Of a DNA stretch of 64,000 bases, positions 8,363 to 17,302 are shown piece after piece. How positions within the stretch are numbered: position 1 is the first letter of the stretch; every line of letters starts with the position of its first letter. The stretch is from contig CALOCN010000001.1 in the NCBI GenBank assembly GCA_942491735.1, positions 186,001 to 250,000 of the forward strand, in the 5' to 3' direction. A model generated the notes under the pieces. It was not told the origin of the DNA and ran no database searches. It was given only the letters and a program-made list of their open reading frames with translations. Both the position numbers and the translations under genes were made by a program. This stretch comes from CALOCN01 sp942491735. GTDB taxonomy: Bacteria > Eisenbacteria > RBG-16-71-46 > JABDJR01.

Positions 8363-10384
8363 ATGGGTCCCTCGGCCCGGGACCAGGGCGCGGAACTGGC
8401 CGAGGTCGCGGTGCCGGTCCCGCTGCGCCGCACCTTCACCTACGCCATCCCGGCGTCGGTGCGGGAGCGTGTTCACGTGGGGTCCCAGGTCAAGGTTCCG
8501 TTCGGACGCCGCAGCCTCTCCGGAATCGTGGTCGGGTTTCCCGATTCCACCGAGGTCCCCAAGCTCAAGGCGATCGCCGAAGTCTCCGACCCGGAACTCT
8601 CCCTCGCCGCCGACATGCTCTCCCTGTGCCGTTGGGTCGCCGACTACTACCTGGCCCCGATCGGGGAAGTGGTGCGCGCCGCGCTCCCGGCCGGATTGGG
8701 GAAACGCTCCCAGGGGGATGTTCCCCGGGCCGAGGGAGGAGTCTCTGACATCACCCTCGGCGCTGAGCAGGCGAACGTGCTCGCCGCGCTCAACGATGCG
8801 CTGGCGGGTCGCCAACCCCAGACCTTCGTTCTCTATGGCGTGACCGGTAGCGGCAAGACCGAGGTCTACCTGCGCGCGGCCGAACGCGCGGTGGCCGAAG
8901 GGGGCAAGGCGCTCGTTCTCATTCCGGAAATCGCCCTCTCCCCGCAGATGGTGCGGCGGGTCGAGGCCCGTTTCGGGAGCCGGGTCGCGTTGTGGCACAG
9001 CGCCCTCACCCCGGCCATGCGACGCCGGGTATGGGCGCGCACCCGGCGGGGCGAGGTGGATGTGCTGGTGGGGGCGCGGTCGGCGGTCTTTGCCCCGCTC
9101 CCCGATGTCCGGCTCATCGTGGTCGACGAGGAACACGAGGGGGCCTACAAACAGGCGGACAGTCCGCGCTACCACGCCCGGGACGTCGCGCTGGTCCGGG
9201 CGAGGGAGGCAGGCGCGGTGGCGGTGCTGGGTTCGGCCACGCCCAGCATGGAGACCTTTGCCCATGCCTCCAGCGGCAAGTACACCCTGCTCCGGCTTCC
9301 CGAACGGGTGGCGGGTCGGGACCGGGCCGAGGTCAAGCTGGTCCCGATTCCGCGTCACGGGAAGGGCAAGCGGGCGCTGTCCACCATCCTCGGGGACCCG
9401 CTGCACGAGGCGGTGGCCCAGACCCTCTCCGGTGGGGCGCAGGCCATCCTGTTTCTCAATCGACGGGGGTTCTACACCATCGTCCAGTGCGAGTCGTGCA
9501 AGGCCACGGTGGGGTGCACCGACTGCGACATCGTGTTGACCTGGCATGCCGCCGGGAACCGGCTGGTGTGCCACTACTGCGGCAAGTCGCGTCCGTCGCC
9601 TCGGTCCTGCCCCGCCTGTTCGCGTCCCACCCTCAACGTCTACAAGGGAATCGGCACCCAACGGGTGGAGCACGAGCTGACCCGGCTCTATCCCAACGCC
9701 CGGGTCATCCGGTTGGACGCGGACTCCACGCGCAAGCGCGGGTCCATGGAGTCGGCCCTGGACCGGTTTCGCGACGGGGAGGCGGACATTCTCCTGGGCA
9801 CCCAGATGGTGGCAAAGGGGCTCGACTTCCCCCGGGTGACCCTCGTCGGGGTGATCAACGCGGACATGCAGCTTTCGTTGCCGGACTTCCGCAGCGCCGA
9901 GCGCACCTTCCAGCTCCTGACCCAGGTCGCCGGACGTTCGGGCCGGGGCGATGATCCCGGGGAGGTCTACATCCAGACCGATCACGCGGCTCACTACGCC
10001 CTGCGCAGCGCCGCCGCCCAGGACTACGAGGCGTTCTACGCCCAGGAACTGGCCCAGCGTCGCGAACCCCCGTATCCGCCCTGGCGGCGACTGGTGAACC
10101 TGCTCTTCGACGGGAAGAGCGAACAGGCGGTGATTGGTCTCGCCGAGTCCACCGCGGACAGTCTGGAGCTGGCCATCGCCGACGCCGACCTGGACGTGGA
10201 GCTGTTGGGCCCGGCCCCCCAGCCGCTGTCGCGGCTCAAGGGAAAGCACCGCTGGCATCTCACCCTGCGCGGGATCGGGCACAAGGATCTCCGCTCCCTG
10301 GCCGAACGGGCGCTGATTGCGGTCGAGGGGAGTCGGGGTGGGGTGCGGCTTTCCGTCGACGTGGATCCGGTCTCGCTGCTCTAG
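8363..10384 (+). CDS. priA: Primosomal protein N' (replication restart helicase PriA)
   Basis: A 673-residue 3'-to-5' superfamily 2 DNA helicase that reloads the replisome at stalled forks. The N-terminal DNA-binding domain begins AEVAVPVPLRRTF. The helicase core has Walker A VTGSGKTEVYL and Walker B/DEEH. Two zinc sites lie in CESCKATVGCTDCD and CHYCGKSRPSPRSCPAC. Helicase motifs V and VI are GTQMVAKGLDFP and QVAGRSGRG. I chose the ATG at 8363, with GAGGTGG just ahead. A GTG at 8297, overlapping the end of the upstream gene, would add 22 Lys/Arg-rich residues and is a possible alternative. The family assignment is secure. Confidence 0.96.
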   Translation: MGPSARDQGAELAEVAVPVPLRRTFTYAIPASVRERVHVGSQVKVPFGRRSLSGIVVGFPDSTEVPKLKAIAEVSDPELSLAADMLSLCRWVADYYLAPIGEVVRAALPAGLGKRSQGDVPRAEGGVSDITLGAEQANVLAALNDALAGRQPQTFVLYGVTGSGKTEVYLRAAERAVAEGGKALVLIPEIALSPQMVRRVEARFGSRVALWHSALTPAMRRRVWARTRRGEVDVLVGARSAVFAPLPDVRLIVVDEEHEGAYKQADSPRYHARDVALVRAREAGAVAVLGSATPSMETFAHASSGKYTLLRLPERVAGRDRAEVKLVPIPRHGKGKRALSTILGDPLHEAVAQTLSGGAQAILFLNRRGFYTIVQCESCKATVGCTDCDIVLTWHAAGNRLVCHYCGKSRPSPRSCPACSRPTLNVYKGIGTQRVEHELTRLYPNARVIRLDADSTRKRGSMESALDRFRDGEADILLGTQMVAKGLDFPRVTLVGVINADMQLSLPDFRSAERTFQLLTQVAGRSGRGDDPGEVYIQTDHAAHYALRSAAAQDYEAFYAQELAQRREPPYPPWRRLVNLLFDGKSEQAVIGLAESTADSLELAIADADLDVELLGPAPQPLSRLKGKHRWHLTLRGIGHKDLRSLAERALIAVEGSRGGVRLSVDVDPVSLL

Positions 10385-10731
10385 ACCGCCCGCGGGTCGG
10401 GGAACCCAATGCCCCGGCGGCCACTCCTCGGCATGCCCCTTGCGATTCAAGGCGACCGGCGCCCGGCACCCCGCGGTGGTTCATTTGGCGCTGATCCGGT
10501 GCAAAGCCCGTGAGCGGTCGCGGTTGTCCAAGGGTTCCCGTGAGCGCTCCGACGGTGGATCCAGGCTGCGCCCGGGTCAGCGCCATTCTTTTGCGCGCTG
10601 ATCGCCCGGTGCCCCCGCGCATTCTGCACCCGGGAACGTCCGGGGATCCGGACCCGCGCCTTGACACCACCGCGGCCCCGGAGAAAAATCACCCTAGGTC
10701 CCCATTGTTGACTCCCACCAGGATTGATCCC
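10385..10731. other. Intergenic region with repeats and a promoter
   Basis: No gene is seen in this stretch. It contains a direct repeat CCCGTGAGCG at 10507-10516 and 10537-10546 (30 bases apart), and a short inverted repeat GTCCGG/CCGGAC at 10638-10653, just upstream of the promoter for the TPR lipoprotein. No clear terminator for priA is visible. Confidence 0.4.
10661..10689 (+). promoter_or_regulatory. Promoter for the TPR lipoprotein gene
   Basis: A perfect -35 TTGACA (10661-10666), a 17-base spacer and AAAAAT (10684-10689) as a weak -10 box. The predicted start near 10697 gives a leader of about 35 bases. Confidence 0.5.
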
Positions 10732-11907
10732 GTGCCCATGCGCCCACTGCTCTGGATACTGCTTGCCCTGACCTTCGCCGGATGCGGTGGGTCCAAACCG
10801 GACCCCTGGGACGAGGACCTGACCACGGGGAACTATGAGAATGCCGAGGCCGCCCTGCGCGCGGCGATCGAGGCCGACCCGGACAATGCCGAGCTGCTCC
10901 TGGATCTGGGACGGACCCTGGCCGTCCAGGGCCGGGCGGACGAGGCGATCGCCCTCTTTGACGAGGCGGTCGCCAAGGAGCCCGGGGTTGCGGGCAAGGT
11001 GGAGGCGGGACGGGAAGAGGCGCTCTTCGACTACCAGGGCACCGCACGCGGGTTCCTGGACGACGGGGACCCCGAGCAGGCCATGACCTGGGTCGAGGCC
11101 GCCGATCGGATGGTGCCGGACCACCCGGAGACCTGGTTGCTCCGCGGGGATGCGGCCACCGCTCTGGGGGAAGGGACCGAGGCGATCACCGCGTATCGGA
11201 CCGCCCTGACCCGGGATCCCGGCAATTCCCGAGCCCGCGGGGCTCTCGCCCACGCCTTGACCCTGGCTGGGCGCCATGCCTACGACCGCGAGGATTATCC
11301 CCGGGCCTGGGACCTCCTATCGGAGGCGCAGGAACTGGAGGACACCCCGGACATCCACCTGTTCCTGGGTTCGGTGGCGTACTCCTGGGCCCAGGTGTTG
11401 AAGGATATCCCCCGGGAGGATCGGCTTCAGGACGCCATTCGGGAGTTCACGCGGGCCCTCGAGGGGAACCCGGACGATCCGGATGCCCGCTTCAACCTGG
11501 CCACCAGCCTGCTCGCGGTGGGCCGCCCGGCCGAGGCGGCGGACCTGTATCTGGGTCTGGTCATGGACGAACCCGAGAACGGGAACTACTACCTGGCCTT
11601 GTCCCGGGCCCACAGCCTGTCCGGGGAGCCGGACCTGGCCACCACCGAGGAAGCGGCCGGGCGGGCCCTCACCTCCGGAGAGCCGGTCCACGACCCGCTT
11701 TCCTGGGCGGAAAGGGCCGCCGACCGGTTTCGTCGCAGCGACCTGGCCGCGGCCTATTTCGAGTTCCTCGCCCCGGATGTCATCCGGACCTATTCTCTCC
11801 CCGGTGGGGGTCTGGTCGAGGTCTGGTTCTTCCTGCGGCAGGGCCGGGTGATGGCATTTCGGGAGGGCGCCTTCCTTGCGCCGCCCCTGATCCTCCCGGA
11901 AAGCTGA
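10732..11907 (+). CDS. TPR-repeat lipoprotein
   Basis: About 391 residues from a GTG at 10732 (AGGA lies eight bases upstream); an ATG two codons later gives nearly the same product. The N-terminus is a lipoprotein signal, RPLLWILLALTFAGCGG, whose Cys would be lipidated. The rest is a chain of tetratricopeptide helices: NYENAEAALRAAIEADPDN, DEAIALFDEAVAKEP, GTEAITAYRTALTRDPGN, and AIREFTRALEGNPDDPDAR are visible units. TPR arrays serve as protein-binding scaffolds, so this may be a periplasmic or outer-membrane assembly factor. The partner is unknown. The last 50 residues (IRTYSLPGGGLVEVWFFLRQG) form a separate beta-rich piece. Confidence 0.85.
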   Translation: MPMRPLLWILLALTFAGCGGSKPDPWDEDLTTGNYENAEAALRAAIEADPDNAELLLDLGRTLAVQGRADEAIALFDEAVAKEPGVAGKVEAGREEALFDYQGTARGFLDDGDPEQAMTWVEAADRMVPDHPETWLLRGDAATALGEGTEAITAYRTALTRDPGNSRARGALAHALTLAGRHAYDREDYPRAWDLLSEAQELEDTPDIHLFLGSVAYSWAQVLKDIPREDRLQDAIREFTRALEGNPDDPDARFNLATSLLAVGRPAEAADLYLGLVMDEPENGNYYLALSRAHSLSGEPDLATTEEAAGRALTSGEPVHDPLSWAERAADRFRRSDLAAAYFEFLAPDVIRTYSLPGGGLVEVWFFLRQGRVMAFREGAFLAPPLILPES

Positions 11908-11950
11908 TCCGGCCGGGACTCGAGTTCAATCGCAGCGGTTCACGTGGCGA

Positions 11951-11979
11951 TTGACGACGCCGAATCCCATGTCTAGACT
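11951..11979 (+). promoter_or_regulatory. Promoter for rho
   Basis: TTGACG (11951-11956), a 17-base spacer and TAGACT (11974-11979). Transcription would begin near 11986, giving a leader of about 140 bases. Rho is often autoregulated by attenuation in its leader, which fits this length, but no specific element is evident. Confidence 0.6.
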
Positions 11980-12127
11980 GGGGGAGAAGGTGTTCATGGT
12001 CGCCCCGTCCGGCGGCCCCCAGGACCCCTCGCCGAATCCCTCCGTCGGCTGCGCTCTTCCCGCCTGATCCTCCCAAGCACCTCGGCTGAGCCTCCCACAT
12101 ATTTTTCCCTCGCAAGGAGCGATCGTC

Positions 12128-13393
12128 GTGTCCGAGACCACCCCTCTGGATCTTGCGGAAATGAAGTCCAAGACCGTTCCCGAGCTCCAGGCGCTCGCCA
12201 GGGAACTCGAGATCGAGTTCAACTCGAGCATGCGCAAGCAGGAACTGATCTTCCGCATCCTGGAAATCCAGACCGAACAGAGCGGGCTGATCTTCTCCGA
12301 AGGGGTGCTCGAGATCCTTCCCGAGGGATACGGCTTCCTGCGTTCGCCGAACTACAGCTACCTGCCCGGCCCGGACGACATCTATGTCTCGCCGTCCCAG
12401 ATCAAGCGGTTCGACCTCCAGACCGGCGACACCATCTCCGGCCAGGTGCGTCCCCCCAAGGAAGGGGAGCGCTACTTCGCCCTGCTGCGGGTGGAAGCGG
12501 TCAACGGCGAGCCTCCCGAGGTCACCAAGGCCAAGACGCATTTCGACAACCTGACCCCGCTCTACCCGGAGACCAAGATCGAGCTGGAGCATGACGAGAA
12601 CGACATGTGCACCCGGATCATGGATCTGCTCACTCCGCTGGGAATGGGGCAGCGGGGCCTGATCGTTTCCCCGCCGCGTGCGGGCAAGACGGTGCTGTTG
12701 CAGCGAATCGCCCAGTCCATCGCCGCCAATCACCCCGACAGCATGCTGATCGTTCTCCTCATCGATGAGCGCCCCGAGGAAGTGACGGACATGGAGCGGT
12801 CGGTCCGGGGGGAGGTGGTCTCGTCCACCTTCGACGAGCCGGCCGAGCGGCATGTCCAGGTGGCGGAAATGGTGATCGAGAAGGCGAAGCGGCTGGTCGA
12901 GCACAAGAAGGACGTCATCATCCTGCTCGACTCCATCACCCGCCTCGCGCGGGCCCACAATACCGTGGTGCCCCACTCGGGCAAGATCCTCTCCGGTGGC
13001 GTGGACGCCAATGCGCTCCAGCGCCCCAAGCGGTTCTTCGGTGCGGCCCGCAATGTGGAAGAGGGCGGGTCCCTGACCATCCTCGCCACCGCGCTCATCG
13101 AGACCGGGAGCCGCATGGACGAGGTCATCTTCGAGGAGTTCAAGGGGACGGGGAACATGGAGCTCATCCTGGATCGCAAGATCTCGGATCGGCGGATCTT
13201 CCCGGCCATCGACATCAACCGCTCGGGTACCCGCCGCGAGGACCTCCTCATCAGCGAGAAGGATCTCAACAAGATCTGGATTCTCCGCAAGTTCCTCAAC
13301 GAGCAGACCTCGATCGAGGCCATCGAGTTTCTCATTGGCCAGATGTCCAAAACCAAGGACAACGACGAGTTCCTCAACAGCATGAATGCCTGA
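12128..13393 (+). CDS. rho: Transcription termination factor Rho
   Basis: A 421-residue hexameric RNA helicase that ends transcription. The GTG start is preceded by AAGGAG at eight bases. The N-terminal Rho domain (LKSKTVPELQALARELEIE-like helices) leads into the cold-shock RNA-binding fold with GYGFLRSPNYSYLPGPDDIY. The ATPase domain has Walker A SPPRAGKT with K187, LIDERPEEVTD, and LLDSITRLARAHN. The C-terminus keeps FPAIDINRSGTRRE. The length is typical and there is no insertion. In many genomes rho lies beside rpmE, as it nearly does here, with one secreted-protein gene between them. Confidence 0.98.
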   Translation: MSETTPLDLAEMKSKTVPELQALARELEIEFNSSMRKQELIFRILEIQTEQSGLIFSEGVLEILPEGYGFLRSPNYSYLPGPDDIYVSPSQIKRFDLQTGDTISGQVRPPKEGERYFALLRVEAVNGEPPEVTKAKTHFDNLTPLYPETKIELEHDENDMCTRIMDLLTPLGMGQRGLIVSPPRAGKTVLLQRIAQSIAANHPDSMLIVLLIDERPEEVTDMERSVRGEVVSSTFDEPAERHVQVAEMVIEKAKRLVEHKKDVIILLDSITRLARAHNTVVPHSGKILSGGVDANALQRPKRFFGAARNVEEGGSLTILATALIETGSRMDEVIFEEFKGTGNMELILDRKISDRRIFPAIDINRSGTRREDLLISEKDLNKIWILRKFLNEQTSIEAIEFLIGQMSKTKDNDEFLNSMNA

Positions 13394-13432
13394 TTTTGCC
13401 AAGGAGGCCCCCGCGACCTTGTTGTAACCCCC

Positions 13433-13459
13433 GGCCATGGTTTCGTCTAACTCATGGCC
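13433..13459 (+). terminator. Terminator-like hairpin after rho
   Basis: A 7-base stem GGCCATG/CATGGCC with a 13-base loop, followed by TTGCTTTGGTTTGG. The stem is short and the T-run imperfect, so this is tentative. Confidence 0.4.
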
Positions 13460-13500
13460 TTGCTTTGGTTTGGGCGAGTCCGCGAGGGGCTTGCCAGGTT

Positions 13501-13529
13501 TTGGGGTTTGCCGTGGTTCGTGGTATGAT
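13501..13529 (+). promoter_or_regulatory. Extended -10 promoter for the SGNH-like protein
   Basis: TATGAT at 13524-13529 is preceded by TGG, giving an extended -10 (TGGTATGAT). A weak -35 (TTGGGG, 13501-13506) is 17 bases away. The predicted start near 13536 gives a leader of about 60 bases ending in GAGGG before the ATG at 13596. Confidence 0.55.
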
Positions 13530-13595
13530 TGCCGACGTACATGCTCAATCAGCTGTAGCCACACCCCGGATTCGTGCACCGTTTGAGGGTTTTCC

Positions 13596-14630
13596 ATGTC
13601 CAGATCAGTCTCGACCTCCCATCGAGTTCTCATGCTCACCGTCGCCGCGCTCTTTGCGGTTACCTTGTTTGTTCCCGCCACGGCGCTGGCTGCCGCGGTG
13701 AAGATCATGCCTCTTGGCGACTCCATCACCTCCGGCACGGATGGTCATGGCAGCTACCGCTACTGGCTGTGGAAGGATCTCGAGACCCTCGGCTATCAGG
13801 TCGACTTCGTGGGGACGCTCAACGGTGTCTACATGGGTTCCCCCCCGTTCGGGGACTACGATCAGGATCACGACGGCCATTCCAACTGGCGCGCGGACGA
13901 GGTCCTGGTCGACGTCCAGAGCTGGGTAGCCCAGGAACTGCCGGACATCGTCATGATCCACCTCGGCACGGTGGATATCGCCCAGGGGCACAGCAACGCT
14001 TCCACCATCGTGGAGCTGGGTCAGATCATCGATGAGATTCGGCTCGCCAAGGCGGATGTGGTCATTCTCTTGGGTCAGATCATCAGTTCCAGCGTGTTCA
14101 CCACCCAGATTCCGGATCTCAACAGCATGATTCCGGGGCTGGCCGCTTCCAAGGATCAGCCCGGATCGCCGGTGATCGTGGTCGATCACGAGACCCCTTT
14201 TGATCCCGCGCTCCACACCTATGACGGCGTGCATCCCAACGACGCCGGGGAGCAGGTGATGGGGGATGCATGGGAAGCCACCCTGGTCTCGGTGCTGGAC
14301 AACTGGGAGTTCTGCTGCACCTTCACCGCGATGCCCAATCCGGCCACCTCCTTCGAGCCGGTGTCGTTCGACGCGACCGGGTCGTTCCATCCGTCCCCGA
14401 CCAAGTCGATCCTCTCCTGGGACTGGAGCTTCGGGGACGGGCAGTTCGGGGTCGGGCAGACGACCAGTCACACCTACTTCTTCGACAGCCTGTACGACGT
14501 GGTACTGACCCTGACCGACAACACGTTCACGACCCATCCCTGCACGCTCACCGTCAACGTGTTGGGGCCGCTCCCGGTGGAGCCGTCGAGCTGGGGCCGC
14601 ATCAAGAACCTCTACCCCGAGGGGCAGTAG
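13596..14630 (+). CDS. Secreted SGNH-like hydrolase with PKD domain and C-terminal tag
   Basis: A 344-residue exported protein. The signal peptide ends near LALAA (33). Residues 35-240 form an SGNH/GDSL-type domain: nucleophile block I PLGDSITSG with S43, and block V DGVHPND with D210 and H213. Block III reads HLGTVDIAQ, so the conserved oxyanion Asn of GTND is V126. That casts doubt on normal esterase activity. Residues about 248-325 form a PKD domain (SWDWSFGDGQ, TLTDN). The last residues, PVEPSSWGRIKNLYPEGQ, carry the tag shared with three other secreted proteins here. Relatives act on glycan esters, suggesting an extracellular carbohydrate role. It has its own promoter and ribosome site (GAGGG). 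Confidence 0.88.
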   Translation: MSRSVSTSHRVLMLTVAALFAVTLFVPATALAAAVKIMPLGDSITSGTDGHGSYRYWLWKDLETLGYQVDFVGTLNGVYMGSPPFGDYDQDHDGHSNWRADEVLVDVQSWVAQELPDIVMIHLGTVDIAQGHSNASTIVELGQIIDEIRLAKADVVILLGQIISSSVFTTQIPDLNSMIPGLAASKDQPGSPVIVVDHETPFDPALHTYDGVHPNDAGEQVMGDAWEATLVSVLDNWEFCCTFTAMPNPATSFEPVSFDATGSFHPSPTKSILSWDWSFGDGQFGVGQTTSHTYFFDSLYDVVLTLTDNTFTTHPCTLTVNVLGPLPVEPSSWGRIKNLYPEGQ

Positions 14631-14713
14631 CCGCCCCCGGCCCGCGTTGGGGACTCAAACCGGCAGGTCCGGGGTATACGTTTTCCAACCCATGTGATTG
14701 CAGCTGGTTACAG

Positions 14714-14739
14714 CGGCAACCGGAACGGTTTGGTTGCCG
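14714..14739. promoter_or_regulatory. Inverted repeat overlapping the rpmE -35 box
   Basis: An 8-base inverted repeat CGGCAACC/GGTTGCCG with a 10-base loop. Its right arm contains the -35 hexamer of the rpmE promoter, so it could be an operator. It could also end transcription from the SGNH-like gene 84 bases upstream. Confidence 0.4.
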
Positions 14740-14762
14740 GGGTCGTAGGCCCCTGCTACACT
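14734..14762 (+). promoter_or_regulatory. Promoter for rpmE
   Basis: TTGCCG (14734-14739), a 17-base spacer and TACACT (14757-14762), with TGC directly before the -10 making it an extended -10. The predicted start near 14769 leaves a leader of about 73 bases. Confidence 0.55.
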
Positions 14763-14841
14763 CCTCCGGCTCGTTTCGCCCGGGGCTTGTGTTTCGGGCG
14801 AACCCGAATCGAATCAACGAATTAGAACGATCGAGGCCAAG

Positions 14842-15141
14842 ATGAAGACCGACATCCATCCCGAGTACACCGAAGTCACCGTGACCTGCGTTTGCGGGCA
14901 CGACTTCAAGACGCGATCCACCGCGGGCAAGGATTTCCACGTGGAAATCTGCTCCGAGTGCCATCCGTTCTACACCGGCAAGCAGAAGCTGGTGGACACG
15001 GCCGGACGCGTGGACCGGTTCCGCAGGAAGTACGCAAAGCACTTCGACAACAAGGACGAGGCCCCCGCGGCGGAGGCTGCACCGGAAGCGGCTGCCGAGG
15101 CCGCTCCCGAGGCTGCGCAAGAGAAGCCGGCCGAGGCTTGA
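14842..15141 (+). CDS. rpmE: 50S ribosomal protein L31 with Ala/Glu-rich tail
   Basis: A 99-residue ribosomal protein of the zinc-binding (C+) type. C16, C18, C37 and C40 sit exactly where the bacterial zinc ligands lie, and CSECHPFYTGKQK is the family signature. The canonical domain ends near residue 70. It is followed by a low-complexity tail of about 28 residues rich in Ala, Glu and Pro (EAAPEAAAEAAPEAAQ), which is longer than in most L31 proteins and probably disordered. It is first in a block with the DUF1385 gene and prfA, an arrangement conserved in many bacteria. Confidence 0.97.
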   Translation: MKTDIHPEYTEVTVTCVCGHDFKTRSTAGKDFHVEICSECHPFYTGKQKLVDTAGRVDRFRRKYAKHFDNKDEAPAAEAAPEAAAEAAPEAAQEKPAEA

Positions 15142-15157
15142 TGCCGGCGGGCGGATC

Positions 15158-16120
15158 ATGACCTTCAAGCGACGGGTCAAACTCATCAATCAGATTCTCC
15201 TGGCTCGCTATGCCCCCGTGGGGGGGCAGGCGGTCATCGAGGGTGTGATGATGCGTTCCCCTCGCCGGGTCGCGACCGCGGTCCAGCGCGCGTCGGGTGA
15301 GGTGACCACCCAGGTCGAGGCTTTCGATTCCATCACCAAGCGCTTCAAGCTGCTCGGGCTCCCGGTGATCCGGGGGATGGTGGGACTGGTCGAGACGCTC
15401 TCCCTGGGAATGCGCTCGCTCTCCTTCAGCGCCGAGGAAGTGGCCAAGGACGAGGACATCAAGGAGGGCAAGGATCCCTCCGAGGCCAAGGGACTCTCCA
15501 ACTGGAGCATGACCCTGACCATGATCCTCTCGTTCGCGATCGGGCTGGTGGTCTTCTTCTATGTCCCGCTCAAGCTGACCGAGCTCACCGGGGTGCAGAA
15601 CACCATCGGCTTCAACCTGATCGACGGCGTGTTCCGGCTCGCCTTCTTTCTCGCCTACCTGTACCTGATCAGCCTGTGGAGCGAGATGCGACGGCTGTTC
15701 CAGTACCACGGGGCCGAGCACAAGGTGATTCATACCTTCGAGCACGGGCAGGAGATCACCCCGGAGAACGCCAAGCCGTTCACGACCCTGCACCCCCGGT
15801 GTGGAACGTCGTTCCTGCTCAGCCTCATGGTGATCAGTATTCTGGTGTTCATGTTTTTCGGGCGGCCCGAGACGCTGGGAGACCGGTTGCTCCGGTTCGC
15901 CGGGGTTCCGTTCATCGCCGGGCTGGGCTTCGAGTACATCCGCTTCAGCGGGCGTCATGCGGAAAACGCCTTTGTCAGGGCGTTGGCGCAGCCGGGTCTG
16001 TGGCTCCAGCGAATCACCACCAAGGAACCGGACATGGCGCAGCTTGCCGTGGCCTGCTCCGCCCTGGAGAGCGTGCTTCCCCTCAGCGAAGAGGATCAGC
16101 GCGAAGTGCGCATGATGTAG
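15158..16120 (+). CDS. DUF1385 family membrane protein
   Basis: A 320-residue protein of the DUF1385 (YqhQ-like) family, recognisable from GGQAVIEGVMMRSP near residue 22, LPVIRGMVGLVETLSLG and YHGAEHKVIHTFEHG. There are four to five hydrophobic segments, the clearest at about 122-145, 155-175 and 225-245, so it is an inner-membrane protein. The molecular function is unknown. It starts 16 bases after rpmE and is followed by prfA; this rpmE-DUF1385-prfA order recurs across phyla and suggests a link to translation. Confidence 0.93.
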   Translation: MTFKRRVKLINQILLARYAPVGGQAVIEGVMMRSPRRVATAVQRASGEVTTQVEAFDSITKRFKLLGLPVIRGMVGLVETLSLGMRSLSFSAEEVAKDEDIKEGKDPSEAKGLSNWSMTLTMILSFAIGLVVFFYVPLKLTELTGVQNTIGFNLIDGVFRLAFFLAYLYLISLWSEMRRLFQYHGAEHKVIHTFEHGQEITPENAKPFTTLHPRCGTSFLLSLMVISILVFMFFGRPETLGDRLLRFAGVPFIAGLGFEYIRFSGRHAENAFVRALAQPGLWLQRITTKEPDMAQLAVACSALESVLPLSEEDQREVRMM

Positions 16121-16186
16121 CCGGCTCGCCGGTATTATTGTCCTCTCGTCTCCGAGCCGCACTGTTCTCCCACCCTCGAGACCGAC

Positions 16187-17284
16187 ATGAGACATTCCGA
16201 ACGTTTTCTTGACCACCTTTCCCAGCTGGAAGCCCGTCTCGACGAAGTCAACGGGGAGCTCTCCACTCCCGAGGTCCTTTCGGATCCCGGTGCGCTGAAG
16301 CGATTGGGCAAGGAGCGCTCCGAGGTGGAGGGGTACGTCACCCGCCTGCGGTACTACCGCAAGATCCTCACCCAGCTGCAGGGCGCCCAGGAGCTGCTGG
16401 AGTCCGGCGACGACGAGATGCGGGAGCTGGCCGAGGTCGAGATCGCCGAGTGCGAGCCCATCCTGACCCGGGTCGAGACCGAGCTCATGGCGCTCCTGTT
16501 CCCCGCGGATCCCAATGACAAGAAGGACGTCATCATGGAGATCCGCGCCGGGACCGGTGGGGAAGAAGCGGCCCTTTTCGCGAGCGAGCTGTACCGGATG
16601 TACACGCGGTATGCGGAGCGTCAGGGCTGGGAGGTGGAGGTCCTGACCAGCAACGAGACCGGGATCGGCGGGCTCAAGGAAGTGAGCTTTGCCATCCGCG
16701 GGCAGGGCGTGTACGGGAAGATCAAGTTCGAGAGCGGCGTCCATCGCGTACAGCGGGTTCCGGAGACCGAGGCCTCGGGACGGATCCACACGTCCGCCGC
16801 GTCGATCGCCGTGCTTCCGGAGGCCGAGGAGCTGGACGTCGAGGTGAACGAAGGCGACCTGCGGATCGATGTGTACCGCAGCAGCGGGGCCGGGGGCCAG
16901 CACGTCAACACCACCGACTCCGCGGTGCGGATCACCCACCTGCCCACGAACCTGGTCGTGACCTGCCAGGATGAGCGTTCGCAGATCAAGAACCGCCTCA
17001 AGGCGATGAAGATCCTGCGCTCGCGCCTGTTGGATCTCGAGATCCAACGCCGGGAAGACGCCCAGCGGGCGGCGCGGCGCAGCCAGGTCTCCTCCGGGGA
17101 CCGCAGCGCGAAGATCCGCACCTACAACTACCCCCAGGGCCGGGTCACCGATCACCGGATCGGTCTATCGATCTACCGGCTGCAGGAAGTGCTGGACGGG
17201 GACCTCCTGGAAGTCACCCAGGCCCTGGTCGCTGCCGCCGCCGAAGAACGTCTGGGACGCGCCGAGGCCGGCACCAGCTCCTGA
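16187..17284 (+). CDS. prfA: Peptide chain release factor 1
   Basis: A 365-residue class I release factor that reads UAA/UAG and triggers peptide hydrolysis in the ribosome. The catalytic GGQ is at 236-238 (SSGAGGQHVNTTDSAVR). The codon-recognition loop region is HRVQRVPETEASGRIHTS, which matches RF1 rather than RF2. RAGTGGEEAALFA marks domain 1. GGQ Gln methylation is expected from PrmC, encoded downstream at 22531. A TATTAT element at 16133-16138 is a possible -10 box for an extra promoter. Confidence 0.97.
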   Translation: MRHSERFLDHLSQLEARLDEVNGELSTPEVLSDPGALKRLGKERSEVEGYVTRLRYYRKILTQLQGAQELLESGDDEMRELAEVEIAECEPILTRVETELMALLFPADPNDKKDVIMEIRAGTGGEEAALFASELYRMYTRYAERQGWEVEVLTSNETGIGGLKEVSFAIRGQGVYGKIKFESGVHRVQRVPETEASGRIHTSAASIAVLPEAEELDVEVNEGDLRIDVYRSSGAGGQHVNTTDSAVRITHLPTNLVVTCQDERSQIKNRLKAMKILRSRLLDLEIQRREDAQRAARRSQVSSGDRSAKIRTYNYPQGRVTDHRIGLSIYRLQEVLDGDLLEVTQALVAAAAEERLGRAEAGTSS

Positions 17285-17302
17285 AGTCCGGGCGCGTAGC
17301 GA

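Noticed and set aside
10507..10546. Direct repeat CCCGTGAGCG spaced by 30 bases, as a possible iteron or CRISPR-like unit
   Set aside because: Only two copies of ten bases in GC-rich sequence; could be chance. Kept only as a note in the intergenic entry.
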